The position numbers and the translations under genes were made by a program. Below the pieces are notes generated by a model. The model made no database searches. It saw only the letters and a list, made by a program, of their open reading frames with translations, and was not told the origin of the DNA. Shown here in pieces: positions 1-64,000 of a stretch of DNA of 64,000 bases. Source of the DNA: Trematomus loennbergii (lineage: Eukaryota > Chordata > Actinopteri > Perciformes > Nototheniidae); assembly GCA_012861695.1 (NCBI GenBank), contig JAAOOA010000056.1, forward strand, positions 2,541,260-2,605,259, read 5' to 3'. Each line of letters begins with the position of its first letter. Position 1 is the first letter of the stretch.

Positions 1-925
1 TCCAACAACACGTTCAGTATCCATGGCTTCCACTGTACAGTCATGAGTCATTACCGGTGTTTTCTGAACTGTCTTCACCAACACGGAGAGATACCAACAC
101 GGAGAGAAAAGAAACATCCATAGAATGGCTTTGCATATTTTTCGGTGAAGTTCAAATGACATTCTTTATTTCAGGGCCAACCTGTGCTCTGCATCGCTGC
201 ATGAACACCAAACCCACCTCCTCACAAAGGCCCATCTCTTATAGTGCAAACGGTACACGCACTGGGGCGGATGTTAAAGCACAACTCCAGACATTTTATA
301 CCCGCCCTGTTTTCCATTTTCTTCCATCATACTGATCGGTTTGGACCAAAGTGTTGTTTGTTTTTGCAATAAGCTGTGACTAATGCGATGTCTTACTCCC
401 CCCCCTCCTTTCAAACATAAGGGCTATTAGCTTCACTACAGTTTTGCTATACTGTATACGTCTTCCCTTTCTGTTTGCCTGACAGCTGGCTCAGCATGGA
501 GAAATGCTGGTCCAATATATTCAGATGTCCTTGTTTACATCTACAGTTTACCTACATTTTGGAGACTGTCCACTCAGAAACAACAAGTGCTCTGGAACTA
601 TATATATGAAATACATCGTCCTTTTATTTGGAAGACTTGTTAAGACTTAAAGCGGCTTCATAATTGCATCGCTTACCATTCAAACAGGCACTGCTGTAAG
701 TATGTGAATGTGCGGTTCAATCTTGTAAATAATTACATTACAATCTTTTAAGGAGACATTTAGAAGTGGACTTTTTATCAATGTTTGGGGGGGGAGTATA
801 GCAACAATGTATCTCTATGTAAAGCATGGGCTTGCTGAGGGTGATCAGTATGATGGGAAATCAGGCTAACAGGATCCAGACTAAGGAAAGCTAACCAGCT
901 CAGGCTCTGAGTCCCTCTGTCAGTG
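1..925 (-). other. sim1 3' untranslated region and 3' flank
   Basis: No further coding exon is seen beyond the sim1 stop. AATAAA hexamers on the minus strand lie at 623-628 and 165-170; either could be a poly(A) signal, about 300 or 760 nt after the stop. The transcript end cannot be fixed from sequence alone. Confidence 0.5.
165..170 (-). terminator. candidate sim1 poly(A) signal (distal)
   Basis: AATAAA on the minus strand, about 760 nt past the stop codon. The hexamer is common by chance in AT-rich sequence. A second copy lies at 623-628. Confidence 0.25.
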
Positions 926-20420
<19,495 letters not shown>

Positions 20421-23400
20421 TGTGGGGGGAATGCAAGTGTGACTATAACTTTATTTTGTTCTATCTAGGCCTATAGTAGGCTATATTGAGAGGGTACGAA
20501 ACATACAACTAACATGGACACTTGTTTGAATTGTTTATACAGACATGTAGTGACTCAAGTCTACTTTTAGAGTCGCATTTAATAGCCTATATCTATTACT
20601 GCTTACCTCAGGGCAGAGAATCGACAGTTTGCTAAACGGACGCCTTGTGGGCTTCACGGTGCCGGGGCAGAATCTCCATTAAGCCCAGCATTCCCTTATC
20701 TTCCATCCTCTGTGAGTTTATGGACTGGACAGCAGCACATCCAGAGCCTGCTCATAGCTGCAGGATCGAACACCCGCCCCCTACAGGCAGCTCTGCTCCT
20801 ATTGGAAGATTGAATAGCCTTTCCACCGTTTGATTGGTTGCTCTTTTCGATGACGCCGTCCATCAGGATCGGGGATTGGCTGTTTGTAAATGTTTACCTC
20901 TGGCACAGTCCGTTCACTCTCTTTAGGGAGAGATAACTGTAATGAAGATCTATTTAAAACATATCAGTATGAAAGATTTATCGTAGGCTATAAACACAAA
21001 TTACAGATCTATTTAAATGTTGTTTTAAAGACATTTACCATCTGTGTGCATTCTCCTTCATTTAGCACAGCCCTCAGGCCTATGGCCTACTACATCCTTT
21101 CCTTTGTTATTGTTATTGCCGCAATATCAACATTCAAACTCTCTCAATAACACGTTTAATCATGATTCAAAATTACATGTCTGATGTTAATAACTTCCAC
21201 ACCTTATGGTCTAGCAGTTTCCGTGACGGCAGAGGCCTCTTTAACCTGCAGAATCCGAAACTGGTTATTATGGTCTATATTACACATAGGCTTTCACTTG
21301 GTGTATTCAATATGCGTATACAGCCTATGTAGAATTACAATATAATAATTGTTCTAACTTGTTGTAAGTTCAATTCAGAGTCCAATCTTTGTGTTATTTC
21401 TCAGGAAGTCTCTCATCTTATTGGTTTGTTCTCCAGAAAATAGAAAAATAAAGCACATCACGGTGTAACCTAACATGAGGTGTGCGGTTCACTCAACACT
21501 CTGTGGAGCCTTTATCCATTGTAGGTCAATAATAAATCATTATGAATGCAGGATAATGCTCAGTGCGTTTCTGAGGTATGGATGTGCTACACTTGTCCTG
21601 CAGTTGGACAGAGAGCGGACGGGCTGTGATGGAGCAGCCTCCCCCTCTCCCCTTCTCTCCTCCCGCATGTTGAGTGCGGCAGGCCGGTAATGGGCTCCAG
21701 CCCGCGGGGGGGGGGGGAGCCGGGGAGCTGCAGCCGCACGGAGGGGCTGACTCTGTTTAACCTTTCTTAAACTGTAATTAGACTGTTACTGTGGAAAATA
21801 TGACGATTGAGGATCCTCCATATGATTAAGTCTCCGTGCAGTTAGCCTAAAATAATCGAGCTTCACTTCCAGGCTTTTTCCTTCAAGCACAGCCTAGCGT
21901 CTGACAAAAGTTTCAATAGGTACAAACTGCAGATATATATTAATGAGATGCATCAGTGACAGTGCAGCCTGCGGGGAATAATGAATTAAAAAACACTTTA
22001 ATAATAACACTTAATTAATTCGTATACGTATTTTTATATACATTCTAACAGTATTGTTTCAGAATAATATAAAGTCAATTAAACACCTTTAGACTCTGGA
22101 CTTTGGCTAATTGTAGACGTCATGACGTCGGTTTGGAGGATTTTGCGATGGGCATTATTCATTTTTTGTATAGACCAAATGATTATTTGTGGGGGAAAAA
22201 AAGGCATATTAATTGTAAATAAAATAAATGAATCATTAGTTTCAGTCTTTGACACTGCACAATAACATGTAAGATCTAAAACCTACTTTTTGACACTTGG
22301 CTTTAGGATTATAAACAAATATGTTGATAGTAATTCAGTGAGGCACATTTCCAACAAACGATCTTTTTTTTTTGCCACACAGATATTGCCTCAATGCATT
22401 GCCTGCTTTGTGCAGTCAGTAGATGTGGGGCACAATATCAAAGATGCACTCCATGTGTTAAAAGGGTTTGTGCTTAGGGTCTTCAAGACCTCTTAAAGCT
22501 CGTCTTAAAGAGAGTCCATACAAGACCTTCACTTTTTGTTTTGTTTTGTGCTTATATGTTGAATATTTCTGAATAGATTTGTGTTTAACGGAATTGCTAG
22601 ACACAAACCTGGCATCATGTTGTGTTCTAGCATGGACACACTTTTCAAATTGCAGAGATTTAGGAATTGTGGGTTGAAAATGTGTTATGAAAATGGCGAC
22701 TGTACTTAGTTCTTGAGTAGCAAAGTCAGAAACACACGCAGTGAGAAACACGATCTGCGTGGTGACATTCACACGAGGAAACAAATCTGACAGGAACTGG
22801 ATTCCTGCTGCTTCAGGGCACAGCCATGATTTTAGAAATACTGAGGTCATACATTCATATTCTCCCCAGCGGGACTCCACGCACAGAAGACAACTTTCTT
22901 CTAACCACCGTGAAACATTTTTGGGGAATTAAAAACAGCAAAACATGAAATAGCAAATGTTCTATTCTCTTAAACTATTAGTTTTCTTTGTAAATGTTGT
23001 CTCCCAAAATGACATGCTGTTTTATACCCACACCGCCGCGTATCTATTTTTATCACACATCTGTGGTGAAAAATACTAAATCCCTTTATTATTATGTAGT
23101 TTGGCCGGGAACATGTAACACATTCTGTGTAAACAATAACTCCAGAGCTGTCTTAAAGGTCTAACATTGATGATGTGTGTAATGTGTGTGACCAAAGAAT
23201 CCCCTCCTCTTCCGGTCATTAAACCTCCAGAACTGTTGCAGGGTCGTGACCTCTGTGACACAGCTATCTGATGCGGGTCTGACCTTTAGAAATGCTCCGG
23301 TTACTCCATCCCTTTTCTTTCTGCTCCAAAATGATCAGCTCAACTCACTTATCATTTTTGGGCTGAAGAGAGTGATTCAGCTTTCTCCTGAAGTTCCTTA

Positions 23401-25130
23401 AAGTGCAGCAGGCACACTGCTTATTGTGAGTGCAAACAGAAGAATTGGATTAGAGCCTGACACCTTTTTAAAGACCATGTAAACAGGCACAACTAATGTG
23501 ATCCAGTTTAGAAAAGGAGTCCTGGATAGACAGCTCTATAAACAAAGCCTTAGGGTGTGCTAATCTACAGGAGCTTTACAAAGTCAAATTCAGGCAACAC
23601 AAGCAGAACAAAATAGTCTAGTGTCGGCTTCTGTTTAACTGTCAGGAAGTTGGGATTCTAGATTTAGATTTGACCTATGATGATAATGTGGTAATTTCTT
23701 AGAGACACATATTCTTCATTGAGTAAATCCCAAAGGGTTTATTATGATAGAATTCACATGTATCACATATTTGCTGTGGCAGACCCAACAACATTATAAT
23801 ATAACTATCCTCAAGCCATTTCTGAATGTGCATTATAACAGTTAGCTTGTTGAAACTACCCTACAATATTTTGTTCATATTGAGGATCGTGCAGCCCACC
23901 ATTGATGATGCAAGGGAATACGTTCAGTCCCATTTCTTTCAGGTAGGTCATGTTGACACAGCAGTAAAACACATGGTGTACATAATGAAATGAACGATGG
24001 CTCATCTCAGTGAGATCTGTATGTAAATGACCTGTGCTGCCACTTAGGTGCCATTGGCCTTCTTGTAATGAAGTGCTGCCTTATCCCGCCCACTGGAAGC
24101 GTCGAGGATCCCTATTGGTGCTGTACCTGGAGCGACCCACCAATCCCAGCACGCACCTGCAGATGGAGGCTGAACTGTGGACAGCCGTCACTGAGGCTGA
24201 ATCGTGTCAGACGTAACGTTCCTCTCGTTCGTGGGTCTGTTGTATATTAATGGTGATGAACTCCTGAGGTTCTGTTTGTGCGACCTGTTAGCTTTGTGAA
24301 CTTGCTTAAAAGTAATACCCGTCTGTCATATTTATGCTATCATTAGTCTGGGCCACATAGGAGTTTAAACTGATTTTACACACACTGTAGTAACTTCATG
24401 TTGGTGTTGTTAGGAGCAGGGGGGCTGTCTAAACTGAATTTAGCTGCTCGGGTTTCGGGTTGCTCGTATGCTAGCAGTACAGATTACAACACCACATTTT
24501 ACCCTAATTTCACTACTGTTGAAGTTTTTATTCTTAAACACTTATTTTGCTGGCCTGCCTGTATCACACAGGTACTGCACACGGTCTCATGGATGTACAA
24601 GGGGGTCTTTTTGTATATCTTTTTACACAAGATATACCTTTTCACTACGGTTTTCTTCACTGCAACTTCCCTATTTTTGATCATTAAAACAGATGGATGA
24701 ACAATAAATCAAGTTATATTTATACTGCATTACTCTGTTGGGTGAATCCGTAAAGCATGTTGCATTCTGCCCACATCTTCAGTTAATGTTGTATAGTTTC
24801 ACACAATATCCAACTATTATAGTTGAGGTTATAATAAAGGAGGAGGAAAAGCCCAGGGGAATAATTGCTTATTGATTTGATTGTAAACTTGTTGTGTGTG
24901 TGATGCATGGTACCCTTTTTGCTCTTCAGTCAACGAAGTGACCAGCTTACATAACACTGTAGTAGCCTAAGTTACATATTTCATGTTGACTGGAAATGTT
25001 TTTTTGGAGTAAATCAAACTACAGTGGCAAACAAAATAAAAGTAATTGAAGTGTGATGAAGCGTGCATACACATGATTGTGCCCTTTGGATCGGTCTGAT
25101 GACATGTTGTATCTGAAGCTCACTGACACC

Positions 25131-25159
25131 TTTATTCTTTTGACAAAACAATCTTTATT
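25131..25159 (-). terminator. candidate ascc3 poly(A) signals
   Basis: Two AATAAA hexamers lie on the minus strand (25154-25159 and 25131-25136), separated by a T-rich stretch, about 790 nt past the ascc3 stop. Another hexamer at 25742-25747 lies at the edge of a transposon and would give a shorter 3' UTR. Confidence 0.35.
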
Positions 25160-25410
25160 TCATAGCCATGTGTGTATAACATATTTGGTCTAGAAAAACA
25201 GACTTCTTATGAAATTGAAAAATGGTCAAAGGATAAGTGCCTGCTGTGACGTCACTGACCGAGGCATGGTCAAAGAGCAACACCGTTTACAGTTCCAGAT
25301 GATCATTACTGTACATTAGGTTAACTCAATACAAGGAACACTTCAAATCAAATATCTTTAATTAAACCTTTCCCTTTGAAAGACTTACGAATATTTTTCT
25401 GATGCAAATA

Positions 25411-25742
25411 CAGTGGTGCAGGAATGAGTCCGAAAACCTGGAAATGAGCATTTCAGCCCTTCTGGTTTGCTTGTCTCAGTGTTGATTCTTTTTGAAATCT
25501 GTTTTTGATATGATCTATGGTCAACACAAGCTGAAGAGATGTTCTCATTTTGTAGTCACGCCAAACATTAGCCACCTTTAGCTTAGCGGTGGTGAAGTAA
25601 TGCGAAGATGATATTGTTCCTTTATATCCTCACGTTAGCTTCTGGAAATGACATTAAAGCTTCAACGTAAGTATCATAAACGTGTTCTTATTTTCTGCAT
25701 TTGTCCAAATTCCAAGGGAAAAAACCTCATCCCTGCACCACT
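25411..25742 (+). mobile_element. GTGGTGCAGG-TIR element, copy A
   Basis: It starts CAGTGGTGCAGGAATGAGTC and ends CCCTGCACCACT, an inverted pair. Internal blocks AACACAAGCTGAAGAGAT and TTAGCCACCTTTAGCTTAGC are shared with the copy at 43530-44215, and more loosely with 55712-56308. No transposase. Confidence 0.6.
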
Positions 25743-25942
25743 TTATTTGACAGATATTTAATAATCAGAGAAATCCATAGTAGAGGAGACACAACAGCAG
25801 CTTCAATTGTCCAGAATGCAATGCAGTGAGGAGGTGAAGCTCACTGATGACTGAAGCGTCAGAGCAGCTGATTCAAAGTGCACGGAGCAATATATCACAT
25901 CCCAATCTGTGCAGCATGAGGATCCTGAGGGGGGGGGGTCGC

Positions 25943-60338
<34,396 letters not shown>

Positions 60339-61114
60339 CTGAGGGGGGGGGAGAAGGTCAATCAGGGGTTATTTCTACGTCTTTCATGTTTATTACAGCT
60401 AATAGTGGGGTACATCTGAAAACTCTAAAGTAGAATGTTTCGAACTGAATGTTTGGAAAATATACATTTATTCACATCAAAATAAGGATTCAAACTAAAA
60501 CAGTGAGTCTCTATTTCAGAGGTATAAAAGCCAGGGATCAGATGTATCGTAATATTTTCAGGAAAAAACAAAGCCCCTTACTTTACATGATGTTTCTACC
60601 CAAGCATGATAAAACAACATGCCAGCTATGACAGATATGTGATTTGACAGCCTCAATATGAGACAGTGTTGTACATCAGGAGCAGGAAACATATTGCTCT
60701 GGAGCGGAGGTTCAAGTATCAGCGGCTCAGAGAATGTGAATGTTTGCAATATTGTTTATCGCTTTCGTGATAGGAAATAAAACTGTCATGGTAAATATGT
60801 AACCACGAGAACAAACTGTTGATGAAGTGCTAGCCACTCCAGATCTAATTAAAATAAAGAAAATAGGTTCATAACAATAACAACTTTTTAGCCATTGTTT
60901 ATCTCTAACAGTCGGTTTGCTGCTGAGCCGGGTGTGAACATTGGCTTTCTCAGAGAATAAAAACAGCTGCGGCGAAGAGACAGGGTCGGGTGATGATGCT
61001 GCACTCAAGTCTTATCAGATAGATGCTTGATATAGACATTCTTTTCTTTTTTCTTAAGTGCAAGAGATCCTGTCATTTCTGATCAAGCTGTCAAACTTAG
61101 CAGTTAGGTTTTAA

Positions 61115-63190
61115 AAACTCTAATTTCCCCTCCTCGACTCCTCGACTCCTCGGTCCTCCGGCAGTGACCCGGAAATGGATTTCAGCGCGCTATGTTGAAG
61201 GACATCTCATTTCTCTAAATGCACATCGAGGACCGAGCATCGAGCATCGAGGAGGCTCTCTGGAGGAGCTATAACCGAGGAGACACTGATGGGTCCTCCA
61301 CGGCTCCTCCGCGGATGCATTTCCGGGAACAGTGATGTTTCAAAGAGGCGTGACGCACGGCCGGACTGATCTCAGCCAATCACAGCTCTGCATGCATCCC
61401 CTGGATATTATTTTAGTAACTGCTTTCATCGCGACGCGATGTTTACAGTGAGAACAGCTGTGAGGTCCGTGCAGAAAGCAGAGCAGTGTGCATAATATAT
61501 ATCACTCAGTGTAACAGGCCTACATTACTCTCTGTATTTGTATGCTTTAGTTTAGTAGATATCTACAAACAAACAGTCCATATTTTTCTAAGATCATTTA
61601 GTGCTTCACATAATAAAATACACAACGGCTGTAGCCTGATTATGCTTTAGGAGCTGTAGGTGTGTGTGGTACAGTGTGTAGGTGCGTGTTGTACAGTGTG
61701 TAGGTGTGTGTGGTACAGTGTGTAGGTGCGTGTTGTACAGTGTGTAGGTGCGTGTTGTACAGTGTGTAGGTGTGTGTGGTACAGTGTGTAGGGTGTGTTG
61801 TACAGTGTGTAGGTGTGTGTGGTACAGTGTGTAGGTGTGTGTTGTACAGTGTGTAGGTGTGTGTGGTACAGTGTGTAGGTGTGTGTGGTACAGGGGTTAG
61901 GTGTGTGTTGTACAGTGTGTAGGTGCGTGTGGTACAGTGTGTAGGTGTGTGTAGTACAGTGTGTAGGTGTGTGTTGTACAGTGTGTAGGTGTGTGTGGTA
62001 CAGTGTGTAGGTGTGTGTGTACAGTGTGTAGGTGCGTGTTGTGCAGTGTGTAGGTGTGTTGTACAGTGTGTAGGTGTGTGTAGGTGTGTGTTGTACAGTG
62101 TGTAGGTGCGTGTTGTACAGTGTGTAGGTGTGTGGTACAGTGTGTAGGTGTGTGTTGTACAGTGTGTAGGTGTGTGTGGTACAGTGTGTAGGTGTGTGTT
62201 GTACAGTGTGTAGGTGTGTGTGGTACAGTGTGTAGTGTGTGTTGTACAGTGTGTAGGTGTGTGTTGTACAGTGTGTAGTGTGTGTGGTACAGTGTGTAGG
62301 TGCGTGTTGTGCAGTGTGTAGGTGTGTTGTACAGTGTGTAGGTGTGTGTGGTACAGTGTGTAGGTGCGTGTTGTGCAGTGTGTAGGTGTGTTGTACAGTG
62401 TGTAGGTGTGTGTTGTACAGTGTGTAGGTGCGTGTTGTACAGTGTGTAGGTGTGTGTGGTACAGTGTGTAGGTGCGTGTTGTACAGTGTGTAGGTGCGTG
62501 TGGTACAGTGTGTAGGTGTGTGTAGTACAGTGTGTAGGTGTGTGTTGTACAGTGTGTAGGTGTGTGTGGTACAGTGTGTAGGTGCGTGTTGTACAGTGTG
62601 TAGGTGTGTGTGGTACAGTGTGTAGGCATGTGTGTGTTGTACAGTGTGTAGGTGCGTGTTGTACAGTGTGTAGGTGTGTGTGTGGTACAGTGTGTAGGTG
62701 CGTGTTGTACAGTGTGTAGGTGTGTGTGTGGTACAGTGTGTAGGTGCGTGTTGTACAGTGTGTAGGTGTGTGTGTGGTACAGTGTGTAGGTGCGTGTTGT
62801 ACAGTGCGTAGATGCGGCGGACAGACAGGTCTCAGTTGGTTTGGTGTCCTCTGCTTACTTTTAATACTTGGAAATAATACTTTTGGCCCGTAATTTCATT
62901 TCCTCATTGTAGCGACCAGAGAGGGGGGGGGGATATATCCAGTCTCTGATTGTGTTACGTTATTATGAGAGTGCAGTTCTGTCCATCAGACAGAGGGCTG
63001 CTGTGCCTCCTGTCATCATAATTGGACGTCTCTTTAAAATGACCACTCAGAGGAGAGGAGTTCTCATTTCTCTAACTGCCTGCTGCTTCCACTCCTCTCT
63101 CCTCGGTTCCCCTCCTCGACTCCTCCGCTCGCATCTCCTGTGGGCGGGACTAAGACACGAGGATAGGAGTCGAGGAGGGGAAATTAGAGA
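61115..63190. mobile_element. 2-kb inverted-repeat element (CTCTAATTTCCCCTCCTCGA ends)
   Basis: The left end CTCTAATTTCCCCTCCTCGA (61119) is mirrored by TCGAGGAGGGGAAATTAGAG ending at 63188. GAGGA/TCCTC-rich subterminal repeats lie inside both ends. It encloses a 22-bp minisatellite and has no transposase. Confidence 0.7.
61651..62812. repeat. 22-bp minisatellite, about 50 copies
   Basis: Unit TACAGTGTGTAGGTGYGTGT plus TG, alternating between GTGTGTGG and GCGTGTTG variants, with a few shortened units and one internal GTGTAGGTGTGTGTAGG. The long minus-strand reading frame across it is a product of the repeat. Confidence 0.96.
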
Positions 63191-64000
63191 ATTGAGAAGC
63201 CTTCACTGTGTCTGACACTCCACAGCTCTGATTGGTTGCTTTCCTTTGGGGGCGTGCTGGATTCTTTCATGATGAGCACTGAGGTGGGGGGGGCAGCAGG
63301 AACCAGATTTATTTCAGAGATCTGATTCTGAATATTCCAGCAAACATGATCAAAACGGAACCTTTAATGACAGACTTCGGCTGACATGAGGTATCCATGT
63401 TTGTTGGTTTTTCCAGGCACTACCATAGTGGTTTTCACAAGAATCTTCAAGGGAAAAACTGATAATCACTATAACTTATATTATTTAATACATTTGTCAT
63501 AGTTCTGTTTCTCAGAGCTTCTTCTTTCATATAAGTCATTCAAACCATTTCACCTATTGAAACACTGATAAGTGTTGCTTTTCTCTTCCGTTTCCTCTAC
63601 CAACAACAACAGTCATGAAATATAAAAATAAGAGCTGTCAATCAAACAAAAATGTAATTAATCACACAAATATTCTGTGATTCATCATGATTAATCAAAG
63701 TTTAAAATACTAGTGTTTTTGTATTTTTTGGAGGTAGATAAAAAAAATGCACACTTGTTTTATACTTAATTATTACATGTCAGTTTGGTTTTGATGATCT
63801 CTGAATTATTGGCATTTATTCTGACAATTCACCGACACTTCTGCTTACACTTGCTTGTAAACGTTAGTATCCCAAATAAAAACCCCTTTCCTGGTCCCTG
63901 TAGTGCCTCCATGACCCTCTGCTAAACCCTCAGTGCTTTTCATCAGTAATCCATCATATATCTGCTGCTTGAGTTTGTGAATTGAAGCCAAGATATCAAA

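Larger units (their letters stand above)
60339..64000 (-). other. ascc3 intron running out of the window
   Basis: The exon preceding the Walker A exon, which should encode the conserved stretch upstream of LLDLQPLP, is not found, so it lies beyond 64000. The intron carries the TIR element at 61115-63190 with its minisatellite. Confidence 0.65.

Noticed and set aside
61640..62629. A 329-codon minus-strand open frame rich in Thr, His, Tyr and Cys
   Set aside because: It is wholly made by the 22-bp minisatellite, with no start context, domain or splice support.

Overview
This 64 kb window comes from a vertebrate nuclear genome, almost certainly a ray-finned (teleost) fish. It carries parts of two multi-exon genes, both transcribed from the minus strand, so transcription runs right to left. 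Between the exons lie teleost-style transposon debris, (CA)n/(GT)n microsatellites and two large minisatellites. The organism call rests on intron sizes, on the repeat types (tRNA-derived SINEs, truncated non-LTR elements, TIR elements, TTAA-flanked piggyBac-like elements) and on protein identity. No prokaryotic features, CRISPR array or RNA gene were found.

Positions 926-20135 hold the complete coding region of sim1, a bHLH-PAS transcription factor, in 11 coding exons. It begins at [17 protein letters not shown] (bHLH, 20135) and ends at GHKGTSVIISNGS-stop (926-928). Exon lengths and splice phases were placed by hand. They add up to 761 residues, close to the 766 of human SIM1, but only after allowing five one-base indels, each in a G/C homopolymer.

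Positions 20136-25942 are the sim1 5' flank and the ascc3 3' flank. Positions 25943-60338 hold the last 18 coding exons of ascc3 (activating signal cointegrator 1 complex subunit 3, a Ski2-like helicase). They encode about 892 residues: the complete second helicase cassette ([33 protein letters not shown]) and the final Sec63-like part. The amino-terminal half lies beyond position 64000. One further homopolymer indel falls in ascc3. The tandem ascc3-sim1 order matches the known vertebrate neighbourhood.

The main curiosities are these. A (TG)n tract forms the region just before the splice acceptor of a sim1 PAS-B exon. A 23-bp minisatellite starts a few bases after an ascc3 splice donor, and the ascc3 reading frame stays open through it. 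A 22-bp, roughly 50-copy minisatellite is enclosed in a 2-kb inverted-repeat element. A hAT-like element with an exact 8-bp target duplication is nested in another TIR element and holds a 34-bp-arm palindrome. An unnamed TIR family recurs at least three times. No new gene system was found; the novelty is in repeat architecture and its contact with splice sites.
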